From the NCBI RefSeq assembly GCF_014643255.1, contig NZ_BMJI01000008.1, forward strand, positions 49,157 through 113,156: a DNA stretch of 64,000 nucleotides, written 5' to 3'. Shown here piece by piece: positions 32,569 to 41,272 of this stretch. Each line of letters opens with the position of its first letter. Within the stretch, counting starts at the first letter, position 1. Source of the stretch: Tersicoccus solisilvae. GTDB taxonomy: Bacteria; Actinomycetota; Actinomycetes; Actinomycetales; Micrococcaceae. The translations under genes and the position numbers were made by a program. The notes under the pieces are model-generated. The model did not search any database, had not been told where the DNA came from, and saw nothing but the letters and a program-made list of their open reading frames with translations.

Positions 32569-33900
32569 TCAGCCGAGGAGCTCGTCGATGCGGGTCAGCG
32601 CCACGGCCACCTCGGCGTACGACGTGCTCAGCGGCGCCAGACCCAGGCGGATGCCGTCGGGCTCGCGGAAGTCCGGCACGATGCCCTCACCCCACAGCTG
32701 CCGGTACAGGTCGCGGGACCGGGGATGACCGATCGTCACATGGGCGCCGCGCAGCGCGGGGTCCCGCGGGCTGACCACCCGCACCCCGTGCCGCGACAGC
32801 AGGCCGTCGACGGCGGCGACCACGAACTCCCCGAGCGACCTCGCCTTCGCCCGCACCGCGGCCAGGCCGACGTCGTCGATCAGGTCCACGGCGTCCTCGA
32901 TGCCGGCCATGCCGAGCACCGCCGGCGTCCCGGAGACGAAACGGCGCATCCCGTGTCCGGCGGCATAGTCCGGGCCCATGGTGAACGGCTCGGCATGCCC
33001 CATCCAACCGGTGATCGGCGAGGTGAGCTCGCGCTGCAGCCGGGCGGCGACGTAGCCGAACGCGGGGGCGCCGGGCCCCCCGTTGAGGAACTTGTAGGAG
33101 CAGCCCACCGCCAGGTCGACGTCGTGCTCGTCCAGGTCCTCCTCGACCACGCCCGCGGAGTGGCAGAGGTCCCACAGCACCAGGGCGCCGGCGTCGTGCA
33201 CGGCCGCGGTGATCGCCGGCAGGTCCGCCAGCCACGCCGACTTGTACGCCACGTGGGAGAGCAGCACGACCGCGGTCCGGTCCCCCACCGCGGCGCGCAC
33301 CTGCTCCACGGTCACCCCCGCGGCGGGATCCGGGTCGATCCACACCAGCTCGGCACCGAGGGCGTCGGCGAGGGTCGCGGCGACGTACCGGTCCGTGGGG
33401 AAGTTCTCCCGGTCGAGCACGAGTTCGACGCGGCGCCCGTCGCTGGCCGTCCGCTGGCGCGTCAGGGCGGCGTGCAGCAGCTTGTAGAGCATGACGGTGG
33501 TCGAGTCGCCGATCACGGTCTGCCCCGCGGCCGCGCCGAGGCAGACGGCACCGAGCCGGTCCCCCAGCCGGTACGGCAGCGCCATCCACTGGTCGTCCCA
33601 GGACCGGATCAGCCCGGTGCCCCAGGCGCCGCGCACCAGGTCGTGCAGCCGTGCCTCGGTCGCGCGCAGCGGCCGGCCGAGCGAGTTGCCGTCCAGGTAC
33701 GCCGTGACGGGGACACCGGCTGCCGGCGCATCCGCGGGGACGAACAGGTCCCGGCAGCCGGCGAGGGCGTCGGCGGCGTCGAGCGCGGCCGCGGCGTCGC
33801 GCACGCCGTCGGCCGTGGTGAGGTCGGCGCCGGCGGGGTGGGTACCGCTCGGGGCGCGCTCGATGGCAGGCTCAGGGGTGCGGGAGGTCACAGGGACCAT
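32569..33900 (-). CDS. kynU: Kynureninase
   Basis: A 443-aa PLP enzyme cleaving kynurenine to anthranilate and alanine in tryptophan degradation. Diagnostic parts are VTAYLDGNSLGRPL, SWDDQWMALPYRLGDRL, VIGDSTTVMLYKLLHAAL, ENFPTDRYVA, VLLSHVAYKSAWL, WDLCHSAGVVEEDLDEHDVDLAVGCSYKFLNGGPGAP with the PLP Lys in SYKF, and the MGHAEPF loop. Length is normal, with a short N-terminal extension. ATG 33900 has GCAGG just upstream; GTG 33891 is possible. No kynA (dioxygenase) is seen nearby. Confidence 0.93.
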   Translation of the reverse strand: MVPVTSRTPEPAIERAPSGTHPAGADLTTADGVRDAAAALDAADALAGCRDLFVPADAPAAGVPVTAYLDGNSLGRPLRATEARLHDLVRGAWGTGLIRSWDDQWMALPYRLGDRLGAVCLGAAAGQTVIGDSTTVMLYKLLHAALTRQRTASDGRRVELVLDRENFPTDRYVAATLADALGAELVWIDPDPAAGVTVEQVRAAVGDRTAVVLLSHVAYKSAWLADLPAITAAVHDAGALVLWDLCHSAGVVEEDLDEHDVDLAVGCSYKFLNGGPGAPAFGYVAARLQRELTSPITGWMGHAEPFTMGPDYAAGHGMRRFVSGTPAVLGMAGIEDAVDLIDDVGLAAVRAKARSLGEFVVAAVDGLLSRHGVRVVSPRDPALRGAHVTIGHPRSRDLYRQLWGEGIVPDFREPDGIRLGLAPLSTSYAEVAVALTRIDELLG

Positions 33901-33949
33901 CCTGCGACAGTCGGGGCCGCCCGTGCCACCGACACCGCGAGGAGAAACC

Positions 33950-34600
33950 GTGTCTGCACCGGTCCGCGATCGATTCGACGGCTACATCGCCGGCTTCGGC
34001 ACGGGCGTCGGCCTGCGCGTCGTTGTCGGCCACTGGCGGACCTCCCCGTTCGGCGCGTTCACCGACGTCATGCTGCAGGGGCAGGACGGCACCCGCACGC
34101 TCGTCGCTCCCGACGCCGCGATCGCCGACTACGTCGGGGCGACCTACCGGTTCGACGAGGTGCGGATCGCGGCGGTGTCCTGTGGCATTGCCCCGGTGAT
34201 CCCCACCGACCGCAACACGGGCGACGGCGCCCTCACCGCCACCCTCGACCTCGCCGCCGACGGCCTGGACGTCACCGTCGGCATCGGCCGGCGCACCGGG
34301 TGGGGACGGTTGCTGCACCTGGTGCCCGGCCCCCTCGCGGCGGCGCCCGCGTGGCTGCGCCTGATCGATCCGGTCGCGGGCCGGCTCGTGCGGGGGGTCC
34401 ACACGGCGGGCACCGCGGGCGCGGGCCGACGCGAGTACTACGGGGTACGGGACCTGCACGCCGTCGTCTCGGTCGTCGGCGAGGACGACGGCACCGACCT
34501 CGGCGGGCTGACCCCGCTGCATCCTCCCGTCACCTTCGGCTTCTCCTCGGCTCCCGCCGCGCCGTCACTGGCGCGGGTGACGACGACGATCATCCGCTGA
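33950..34600 (+). CDS. Conserved hypothetical protein
   Basis: A 216-aa soluble protein with no recognised family. It begins DRFDGYIAGFGTGVGLRVVVGHW, continues with SPFGAFTDVMLQGQDGTRTLVAP and has alternating beta-strand character to the end. There are no signal peptide or membrane segments and no clear catalytic motif. CGCGAGGAGAAACC provides a good site before GTG 33950. It is divergent from kynU with 49 bp between. A family palindrome copy lies 50 bp after its stop. The sequence style (Asp/Gly/Val-rich, high GC) matches its neighbours, so it is not obviously acquired. Confidence 0.7.
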   Translation: MSAPVRDRFDGYIAGFGTGVGLRVVVGHWRTSPFGAFTDVMLQGQDGTRTLVAPDAAIADYVGATYRFDEVRIAAVSCGIAPVIPTDRNTGDGALTATLDLAADGLDVTVGIGRRTGWGRLLHLVPGPLAAAPAWLRLIDPVAGRLVRGVHTAGTAGAGRREYYGVRDLHAVVSVVGEDDGTDLGGLTPLHPPVTFGFSSAPAAPSLARVTTTIIR

Positions 34601-34610
34601 GCCCACCCCT

Positions 34611-34650
34611 GCCACCTGCCGCCACCTCCCGCCACCTCCTGCCAGGTCCT
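34611..34650. repeat. Degenerate 10-11-bp tandem repeats next to palindrome copy 1
   Basis: Four successive units of the form GCCACCTnnn or GCCAGGTCCT run directly into the left arm of the 34651 palindrome, whose first bases are GCCAGGTCGT. The repeats look like partial arm sequences, perhaps from slippage or failed insertions. Confidence 0.5.
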
Positions 34651-34721
34651 GCCAGGTCGTCAATAGATGTTCGATCGGGGCCCGAATCGGACCCGGATGC
34701 AGCAACTATTGACGACCTGGC
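34651..34721 (-). repeat. Interspersed palindromic element, copy 1 (inverted orientation)
   Basis: GCCAGGTCGTCAATAG (34651-34666) pairs perfectly with the complementary arm at 34706-34721. The interior GGGCCCGAATCGG is the reverse complement of the interior of copies 3 and 4, so this copy is flipped. It lies 50 bp after the stop of the 33950 gene and 28 bp from the VOC stop, between convergent genes, and can act as a bidirectional terminator. Confidence 0.85.
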
Positions 34722-34749
34722 AATAGCGCGAGCGCGGGGGGAAGGGGAA

Positions 34750-35295
34750 TCAGGACTGCTGCTCGGCCGCCCACGCGTCGACCCGGCGGGCGCTCTCCTC
34801 CTCCGACAGGTCCTCGACTCGGCTCATGATCGACCAGCGCACTCCGAACGGGTCGCGGATGCTGGCGAACCGGTCGCCGGAGACGAAGGTGGACAGGGGT
34901 TCCCGGATCGTGGCCCCGGCCGTCTCGGCGCGACGGGTCACCGCGTCGGCGTCCTCCACGTAGAGGCCGAGGGAGTAGCAGTCGTCCTCCCCCTCGGGAG
35001 ACGGGACGAGGTGGTAGTCCGGCATCGGCTCGCCGAGTTGCAGGTGACCCTGCCCGAAGTCCAGTTCGGCGTGGACCACGACGCCGTCCATCTCGGTCAC
35101 GCCGACGACGCGGGCGCCGAAGACCTCACGGTAGAAGTCGATCGCCTCCGCGGCGCGGGGCACGGCGAGGAACGGGGTGAGGCTGGTGACCCCGTGGGGG
35201 ACCCCGCGGGTGGTGTGCTCCCCGGTGACGCCGTGGGTCGGGCCGGCAGCGGGGGTGGATGCCGGGGCGCTGGTGGTGCTGGTCTGTTCGCTCAT
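34750..35295 (-). CDS. VOC/glyoxalase-superfamily protein (PhnB-like)
   Basis: A 181-aa protein with one VOC repeat pair: TPFLAVPRAAEAIDFYREVFGARVV, then HAELDFGQGHLQLGEPMPDY, DAVTRRAETAGATIREPLSTF and DRFASIRDPFGVRWSIMSRVEDL. This matches PhnB-type dioxygenase/lyase-fold proteins of unknown substrate. A Thr/Ser/Pro-rich N-terminal tail of about 35 residues precedes the domain. ATG 35295 is the natural start. Divergent from the AraC regulator, 84 bp apart, which may control it. Confidence 0.88.
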   Translation of the reverse strand: MSEQTSTTSAPASTPAAGPTHGVTGEHTTRGVPHGVTSLTPFLAVPRAAEAIDFYREVFGARVVGVTEMDGVVVHAELDFGQGHLQLGEPMPDYHLVPSPEGEDDCYSLGLYVEDADAVTRRAETAGATIREPLSTFVSGDRFASIRDPFGVRWSIMSRVEDLSEEESARRVDAWAAEQQS

Positions 35296-35367
35296 GCCCC
35301 GACCGTAGGCCCGTGCGACGGCCGTGCGCTTGGAGATTCCCGTCAACCGTGCGCGCAGGCACGCGGC

Positions 35368-35379
35368 TAGGGTGGCTCC
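35368..35379 (+). promoter_or_regulatory. Leaderless promoter -10 box of the AraC gene
   Basis: TAGGGT (35368-35373) lies 6 nt before ATG 35380, without a ribosome binding site between them. Confidence 0.5.
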
Positions 35380-36261
35380 ATGACGGCGACGACGCGCGGC
35401 GTGCTCTACCCGGCGCGGTTGCCTTCGCTGCACCGGATCCCCGCCCCGGAGCCGGTCTCCGCCCTCGTACGCTGGTTCTGGATCCCCGAGTGGGACATCG
35501 CCCCGGGCCGGTCCTCCCGCCAGCACGTGGTGGCGTACCCGGCGTCCAACCTGGTCGTGGAGGCCGACGGCGTCGGTTTCGCCGGCCCGACGACGCGCCG
35601 TTCCCATCGGGACCTGCGTGGCCGCGGCTGGGCGGTCGGCGCGCTGCTGCGCCCGGCGGCGGTGCCCGCGTTCGTCGACGACCCCGCCGCGTTGCGGGAT
35701 GCCTACCGGCAGCTGCACACCGCCCCGCCGGATCCCCCTGGTCGGTACCCCGCGGATCTGCACGCCGGTGATCTGCACGCCGGTGACCTGTACGCCGGTG
35801 ACCTGTACCGGGCGGTGACGGAGACGATGACCGCGGCCGGGCCGGACGCTGGCGCGCGCCGCGAGCGGGCGGTCGCCGTCTTCACGGCCTGGCTGATGGA
35901 GCGGATACCGGCGCCGACCGCCGCCGGCCGCACGGCCAACGCCCTGGCCGACCTGATCGAGACCGATCCCACCGTCCGCCGCATCGAGGACGCCGCGGAC
36001 CGGCTCGGCGTCTCGAGCCGCACGCTCCAGCGCCTGGCCGCCACGCACGTCGGTCTCTCCCCGGCCGCCATGATCCGCCGGCGCAGGCTGCAGGAGGCCG
36101 CGCAACGCCTGCGGGACGACCCGTCGGTGTCCCTCGCGGAGCTCGCCGCCGACCTCGGGTATGCGGACCACGCGCACCTGACCAACGAATTCCGCCGGGT
36201 ACTCGGGCTCACGCCCAGCGGCTACCGGCGGGAGGTCTCCGGTGAGGCCCGGGAATCCTGA
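35380..36261 (+). CDS. AraC-family transcriptional regulator
   Basis: A 293-aa regulator. The N-terminal 150 residues form a sensor domain (VRWFWIPEWDIAPGRSSRQH, GRGWAVGALLRPAAVPAF). The C-terminal 100 residues carry the double helix-turn-helix: VRRIEDAADRLGVSSRTLQRL and VSLAELAADLGYADHAHLTNEFRRVLGLTPSGYRRE. Between them four units of five residues (DLHAG, DLHAG, DLYAG, DLYRA) are encoded by a 15-bp tandem repeat at 35755-35812. Effector unknown. It probably controls the divergent VOC gene. Confidence 0.9.
   Translation: MTATTRGVLYPARLPSLHRIPAPEPVSALVRWFWIPEWDIAPGRSSRQHVVAYPASNLVVEADGVGFAGPTTRRSHRDLRGRGWAVGALLRPAAVPAFVDDPAALRDAYRQLHTAPPDPPGRYPADLHAGDLHAGDLYAGDLYRAVTETMTAAGPDAGARRERAVAVFTAWLMERIPAPTAAGRTANALADLIETDPTVRRIEDAADRLGVSSRTLQRLAATHVGLSPAAMIRRRRLQEAAQRLRDDPSVSLAELAADLGYADHAHLTNEFRRVLGLTPSGYRREVSGEARES
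35755..35812 (+). repeat. 15-bp tandem repeat within the AraC gene
   Basis: Units at 35755, 35770, 35785 and a partial one at 35800, consensus GAYCTGYACGCCGGT, preserving the frame. Copy number could vary by slippage without breaking the protein. Confidence 0.8.
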
Positions 36262-36266
36262 CGGCC

Positions 36267-36947
36267 TCAGGCCGGGACGGCTCCGCTCATCGGCGGGCAG
36301 CAGCCGTCGGCACGCGGGTCCGACGCCGGCACGTCCCCTCGGGCGGGTGCGGTGGTGGCCTCCGTCGCGTGGGCGGCCTCGATCCCGGTGACCCCGTGGC
36401 GTTCGAGGAGCACGCGGATCTCGGTCTCGTCGATGCCGGCCTCCCGGGCGATGGCGTCGAGGGGCACGCGATTGGCCAGCGCCAGCAGGAGCTCCGCCTC
36501 GAGGACGTGCGTCGCGTGGCGCAGGTGGGCGACGAGCATGCCCTCGACGGCGCCGTGCCCCGACCCGGCCCCTCCGTCGCGGCTGCGGTCCAGGTCCCAC
36601 TCGGCCGCCTCGGCGTGGCCGGCCGCCGCCAGCACCCGCCGGCCGAAGAAGGAGGCGAACAGCGCGGGGTCGGTGTCGTCCGGCACGAGGACCGCTTCCC
36701 CGGCCACGGGCAGCTCGAGCAGGAAGCCGCAGTCGCAGGCGAGCACCCGCCGACCCTCGAGCGCGGCCTGGGCGATCACCTGATTCGCGCCGTCGTGCGT
36801 CGCCGTGAAGTCGAGGCGCCGCTGTCGCATGGGCTGCCCGCAGTGCGTCGGCACCACCGCAGCGGCGGTTCCGGCCGCGGGAAAGGCGACCAGGTCGCCG
36901 AGGGCGCCGTCGTTCCGCACCGGCGCCGCCGTCCGTCCGTGCTGCAT
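36267..36947 (-). CDS. Hypothetical protein with possible zinc-binding cysteines
   Basis: A 226-aa protein of no recognised family. The N-terminal part has HCGQPM and, 35-40 residues later, CDCG, a spacing that could form a zinc ribbon. The middle is a helical region (VEGMLVAHLRHATHVLEAEL), followed by a helix-turn-helix-like VPLDAIAREAGIDETEIRVLLERHGV and a Cys-Cys-Pro-Pro tail. It is divergent from a MarR regulator with a palindromic operator between them, so it may be its target. The function is not clear. Confidence 0.65.
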   Translation of the reverse strand: MQHGRTAAPVRNDGALGDLVAFPAAGTAAAVVPTHCGQPMRQRRLDFTATHDGANQVIAQAALEGRRVLACDCGFLLELPVAGEAVLVPDDTDPALFASFFGRRVLAAAGHAEAAEWDLDRSRDGGAGSGHGAVEGMLVAHLRHATHVLEAELLLALANRVPLDAIAREAGIDETEIRVLLERHGVTGIEAAHATEATTAPARGDVPASDPRADGCCPPMSGAVPA

Positions 36948-37046
36948 GTGCTGAGCCCTTCCGCCGCAGTGAGGCGGCCGGACGTGGTCGGACCGCGTTG
37001 TCTGCTGCCACTCAACACGACGGACCGTTAGTTTGTCTAGTTATCT

Positions 37047-37065
37047 GTCAGGCTTACTACCTGAC
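37047..37065. promoter_or_regulatory. Putative MarR operator
   Basis: GTCAGG (37047-37052), 7-nt spacer, CCTGAC (37060-37065), a perfect 19-bp inverted repeat just upstream of the TAGGAT box (37071-37076) of the MarR gene, in the divergent gap. Confidence 0.55.
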
Positions 37066-37083
37066 GGCCGTAGGATGTGGCTC

Positions 37084-37719
37084 ATGCAGCGGCACAGCGG
37101 CGGCTCCTCCGGCTACTGGTACGGTCCGCCGGCCGCGACGTCGGCCGCCAGCCCGGACGCGCGGCCGCGACCGGCGGAGCCCGCGGCCGAAGACGAGCCG
37201 GCGGTGCGCGTGCTGAACGCGCTGCGTGACTACCGCGCCGCGGAGGCCGGGATGCGCCGTCGTTCCCGGGACGCCATGGGCATGGGCGAGAAGGACCTGC
37301 TGGCCCTGCGCTACCTGCTCGAGGCCGACCGTGCCGGTACCCTGCTGACGCCGGGCGATCTCGCCCGGCGCCTCGGCATCTCGACGGCGTCGACCACCAC
37401 CCTGCTCGACCGGTTGACCCGCAGCGGCCACGTGCGCAGGGCACCGCACCCGACGGACCGGCGCGCGCTCGTCGTGCTGCCGACGGCGGACACCGACGGC
37501 GAGGTCCGCTCCACCCTCGGCGGCATGCACGAGCGGATGCTGGACGTGGCCCGATCGCTGGATCCGGAGCAGGCGGAGACGGTCGCCGCCTTCCTCACCG
37601 CGATGGCCGCGCAGGTGGCCGCGCCGCTGGACGGCGCCGACGACGCGGTGGAGAGCCGGCTCGCTCCGCCCGCACCCGGCGGACCCCGCCCGCCGGATCA
37701 GCCGGCCGCGGAGAGCTGA
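37084..37719 (+). CDS. MarR-family transcriptional regulator
   Basis: A 211-aa regulator. After an Ala/Pro-rich N-terminal stretch the winged helix reads MGEKDLLALRYLLEADRAG, LTPGDLARRLGISTASTTTLLDRLTRSGHVRRAPHPTDRRALVV, with the typical DRR wing. The C-terminal helices form the dimer interface. ATG 37084 is preferred because TAGGAT lies 7 nt upstream; the longer reading from TTG 37033 would start inside the operator. It overlaps the convergent ald gene by 22 bp. Likely autoregulated and acting on the divergent 36267 gene. Confidence 0.88.
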   Translation: MQRHSGGSSGYWYGPPAATSAASPDARPRPAEPAAEDEPAVRVLNALRDYRAAEAGMRRRSRDAMGMGEKDLLALRYLLEADRAGTLLTPGDLARRLGISTASTTTLLDRLTRSGHVRRAPHPTDRRALVVLPTADTDGEVRSTLGGMHERMLDVARSLDPEQAETVAAFLTAMAAQVAAPLDGADDAVESRLAPPAPGGPRPPDQPAAES

Positions 37720-38813
37720 CGCAGGGACGCCGGCAGGTCGCGGAACGCCGCCGCCACCCCGGGGTGGGCGATGCGCCCGTCGGCCACGTTCAGCCCCCGG
37801 GCCAGGGCCGCATCACTGCGCAACGCCTCGTCCGTGCCGAGCCGCGCGAGCCGCTGCACGTAGGGCAGGGTGGCGTTGATCAGCGCCTTGGTCGACGTCC
37901 ACGGCACGGCGCCGGGCATGTTGGCGACGCAGTAGTGCTGGATGCCGTCGACCTCGAACACCGGGTCGTCGTAGGTGGTCGGGTGGGACGTCTCGAAGCA
38001 GCCACCCTGGTCGATGGCGACGTCGACGAGCAGGGAGTGGGGCTTGAGCAGGCGCAGGTGCTCGCGGCGGATCACCTTCGGGGCGGCGGCGCCGGGCACC
38101 AGGACGGCGCCGATGACGGCGTCCGCGTCGGCGAGCTCGGCCTCGAGGGTGTGCGGGTCGTTCATCAGCACCCGGACCCGGCCGGAGAACAACTCCTCGA
38201 GCTGACGGATGCGGGACGGGCTGGTGTCCAGCACGGTGACCTCCGCGCGCAGCCCGAGGGACATCAGCGCGGCCTGCGTGCCGACGACGCCGCCGCCGAT
38301 GACGACGACGCGGGCGGGCCGCACCCCGGGCACGCCGCCCATCAGGATGCCGGCCCCACCGAAGGGGGCCTGCAGGTACATGGCGGCGGCCTGCCCGGCG
38401 AGCCGGCCGGCCACCTCGCTCATCGGTGCCAGCAGCGGCAGACCGGTGTGGTCCTGCACCGTCTCGTAGGCGATGGCGGTGGTTCCCGAACGCAGCAGCG
38501 CCTCGGTCAGCGGGCGGTCGGCGGCCAGGTGCAGGTAGGTGAAGAGGGTCTGCCCCGCGTGCAGGTACGGGTACTCCTCGGCGACGGGTTCCTTCACCTT
38601 GACCAGCAGTTCGGACTCCGCCCAGACCCGGTCCGCGGCGGCGACCACGGCGCCGGCGGCCTCGTAGTCCGCGTCGCGGTGGCCGGCGCCGGCGCCGGCC
38701 CCCGTCTCCACGAGGATCCGGTGTCCCTCTCCGGCCAGCGCCTTCGCGCCCGAGGGGTCCAGCCCCACGCGCCGCTCCGCTGGTTTGATCTCCTTGACGA
38801 CTCCGACGCGCAT
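37698..38813 (-). CDS. ald: Alanine dehydrogenase
   Basis: A 371-aa NAD-dependent enzyme interconverting alanine and pyruvate plus ammonia. MRVGVVKEIKPAERRVGL, LVKVKEPVAEEY, LFTYLHLAADRPLTEALL, the nucleotide fold VVVIGGGVVGTQAALMSLG, DVAIDQGGCFETSHPTTYDDP and the conserved end VADGRIAHPGVA are all present. Length is normal. Strong overlap of its 3' end with the MarR gene. Confidence 0.96.
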   Translation of the reverse strand: MRVGVVKEIKPAERRVGLDPSGAKALAGEGHRILVETGAGAGAGHRDADYEAAGAVVAAADRVWAESELLVKVKEPVAEEYPYLHAGQTLFTYLHLAADRPLTEALLRSGTTAIAYETVQDHTGLPLLAPMSEVAGRLAGQAAAMYLQAPFGGAGILMGGVPGVRPARVVVIGGGVVGTQAALMSLGLRAEVTVLDTSPSRIRQLEELFSGRVRVLMNDPHTLEAELADADAVIGAVLVPGAAAPKVIRREHLRLLKPHSLLVDVAIDQGGCFETSHPTTYDDPVFEVDGIQHYCVANMPGAVPWTSTKALINATLPYVQRLARLGTDEALRSDAALARGLNVADGRIAHPGVAAAFRDLPASLRQLSAAG

Positions 38814-38939
38814 GACGCTCCGTCCCTCCGGTGGGCGCCGACGGATCTCGCCGACGCGATCGCCGGCGTCACGGGTTGGGCGCGCCGGTCCCCCCAGCGT
38901 GGTGGGACCGGGTCGGAAAGTCCAGAGCTCCCGGTGGCG

Positions 38940-39254
38940 TCAGCCGCGCGCGGCGTTCAGCGCGGTCTCGGCGAGCCGGTTCCACTCGGAGACCTGCTCG
39001 ACGGGGACGGCGACCCAGCCCGGCTCGACGGTTCCGTCGCCGGCGGGCGAGAAGTCCCCCGCCCCCTCGATCCGCAGCGCCTCCCGCGCCGCGTCGGTGC
39101 CCTGACCGAGCCGGAACGCCATGGTGTCCCGCTTCAGGCACGCGAACGGCACCCCGTCGACGAACAGACCCGATCCGCCGTACAGGCGCCCGGGCGTCAC
39201 CCCCTCGTCCTGCAGGTCGACGGCCAGCTGGGTGAACAGTGCCTCGACGTCCAC
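38940..39254 (-). CDS. TfoX N-terminal-domain protein
   Basis: A 104-aa protein matching the TfoX/Sxy N-terminal domain: GRLYGGSGLFVDGVPFACLKRDTMAFRLG, then REALRIEGAGDFSP. In proteobacteria the domain helps competence gene control, but small actinobacterial members are of unknown role. It follows the DUF3151 gene by 3 bp, so the two are cotranscribed downstream of the aldolase. Confidence 0.75.
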   Translation of the reverse strand: MDVEALFTQLAVDLQDEGVTPGRLYGGSGLFVDGVPFACLKRDTMAFRLGQGTDAAREALRIEGAGDFSPAGDGTVEPGWVAVPVEQVSEWNRLAETALNAARG

Positions 39255-39257
39255 CGC

Positions 39258-39698
39258 TCAGCCCGCCGCGCCCAGGCCGGCGTCGCGCATCGCGTCCACG
39301 GCGGTCGGATCCGAGTCGCGCAGGAACACGGTGACCCGCTCCGCCTCCTCGAGCTCGGCGATCTGCGCGGCCGCCGAGCCGAGGGCGGCGAGAGAGCGCA
39401 GGAAGCCGCGGTTGGGCTCGTGTCGCCAGGGCACCGGCCCGGCGCCCCGCCAGCCGGCCCGCCGGAGGGCGTCCAGGCCCCGGTGGTAGCCGACCCGGGC
39501 GTAGGCGTAACCCTCGATCGTGCGGCCGTCAGCGAGGGCGTCCTCGGCCAGGAGCGCCCACGGCAGGGAGGCCGCCGGGAACTGGCGGGCCAGATCCTCG
39601 GCCTCGTCCCCGGCCTCGATCCGGGCGTCGAGCTCGGGCTGGGCGGGCAGCAGGGTCGGCTCGGGCTCGAGCAGATTGCGGTGCGGGTTCTCGCTCAC
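39258..39698 (-). CDS. DUF3151-family protein
   Basis: A 146-aa soluble protein with the actinobacterial DUF3151 pattern: NLLEPEPTLLPAQPE, FPAASLPWALLAEDALADG, EGYAYARVGYHRGLDALRRAGWRG, VPWRHEPNRGFLRSLAALG. It is usually found next to fba or purA in actinobacteria, as here. Function unknown. GTG 39698 was chosen with GAGGAACCC upstream; the longer reading crosses the fba terminator. Confidence 0.88.
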   Translation of the reverse strand: MSENPHRNLLEPEPTLLPAQPELDARIEAGDEAEDLARQFPAASLPWALLAEDALADGRTIEGYAYARVGYHRGLDALRRAGWRGAGPVPWRHEPNRGFLRSLAALGSAAAQIAELEEAERVTVFLRDSDPTAVDAMRDAGLGAAG

Positions 39699-39720
39699 GG
39701 GTTCCTCTCGGGACGGGCAG

Positions 39721-39764
39721 ACGCCGGGCCCGCGCCGCTTCAGGTCGCGGTGCGGGCCCGGCGT
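39721..39764 (-). terminator. Hairpin terminator downstream of fba
   Basis: A 13-bp perfect stem, ACGCCGGGCCCGC (39721-39733) with its complement (39752-39764), 36 bp after the fba stop and 23 bp before the DUF3151 start. It may only reduce read-through into DUF3151. Confidence 0.65.
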
Positions 39765-39799
39765 CGTGGCGTTGCTGGTGACGGTGACCGCGGAGCGGC

Positions 39800-40819
<1,020 letters not shown>

Positions 40820-41052
40820 GGTCGTCTCCTTGGTCGAGTCGGGGTCGCGGCACCGGCGAGAACACGCACCAGCGGGCCGGTGCGCCACGGGCGACCACCG
40901 CGCGGGCTGTCCCGCTCCATCGTAGCCATCCCGTGCCCCGGCGGACCGGTCCGGGCGACCGTGCGACGCGACCCCGGCCGCGGGTGCCCCCACCGCGCGG
41001 CGGCACGGGCGGTTCTCCCCATCGCGCGGCCACGGCGCAGACCCCCGGGTCG
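40820..41052. other. Upstream region of fba without a clear gene
   Basis: Holds the aldolase ribosome binding site and possible promoter. All ORFs here are Arg/Pro-rich and look like composition artefacts. Confidence 0.4.
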
Positions 41053-41223
41053 ATGCCGGAGAACGACGACGAGGGGGACGACGGGCATGGCGCGCGACAC
41101 GTGGGACGTGCAGCCGGCGGCGGCCCGGGCGGTCAGCCGGACGGCGCCCGCGACACGTGGGACAACGACCTCTCCCGCGTGGCCGAGGTCGCCCGACTGA
41201 CCGCCGAACCGGTCGCCGGCTGA
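41053..41223 (+). CDS. Small hypothetical ORF, possibly frameshifted
   Basis: A 56-codon ORF of low confidence ending ARDTWDNDLSRVAEVARLTAEPVAG. The same Arg-Asp-Thr-Trp-Asp peptide is encoded 60 bp earlier in a different frame (from ATG at 41087), because a GCGACACGTGGGAC segment occurs twice, at about 41092 and 41149. The structure suggests either a small gene with a frameshift and internal duplication, or chance. No ribosome binding site or homology was recognised. Confidence 0.25.
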   Translation: MPENDDEGDDGHGARHVGRAAGGGPGGQPDGARDTWDNDLSRVAEVARLTAEPVAG

Positions 41224-41242
41224 CGACGACGCCTCGTGGCTT

Positions 41243-41272
41243 ATCTCGATTTTCGAGATGATGCGCTATGCT
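41243..41272 (+). promoter_or_regulatory. Orphan promoter/operator
   Basis: ATCTCGA-TTT-TCGAGAT (41243-41259) is a perfect 17-bp inverted repeat. TATGCT at 41267-41272 could be the -10 box, putting the palindrome over the -35 region. Downstream is an 8-bp hairpin CCGAGCGG/CCGCTCGG (41284-41316) but no plausible gene, only the 3' end of the convergent methyltransferase. This looks like a repressor site left behind by a lost gene, or a short regulatory RNA. Confidence 0.45.

Noticed and set aside
35755..35812. Tandem repeat as a possible CRISPR or integration site
   Set aside because: The units are contiguous 15-mers in frame within a coding gene, with no spacers.
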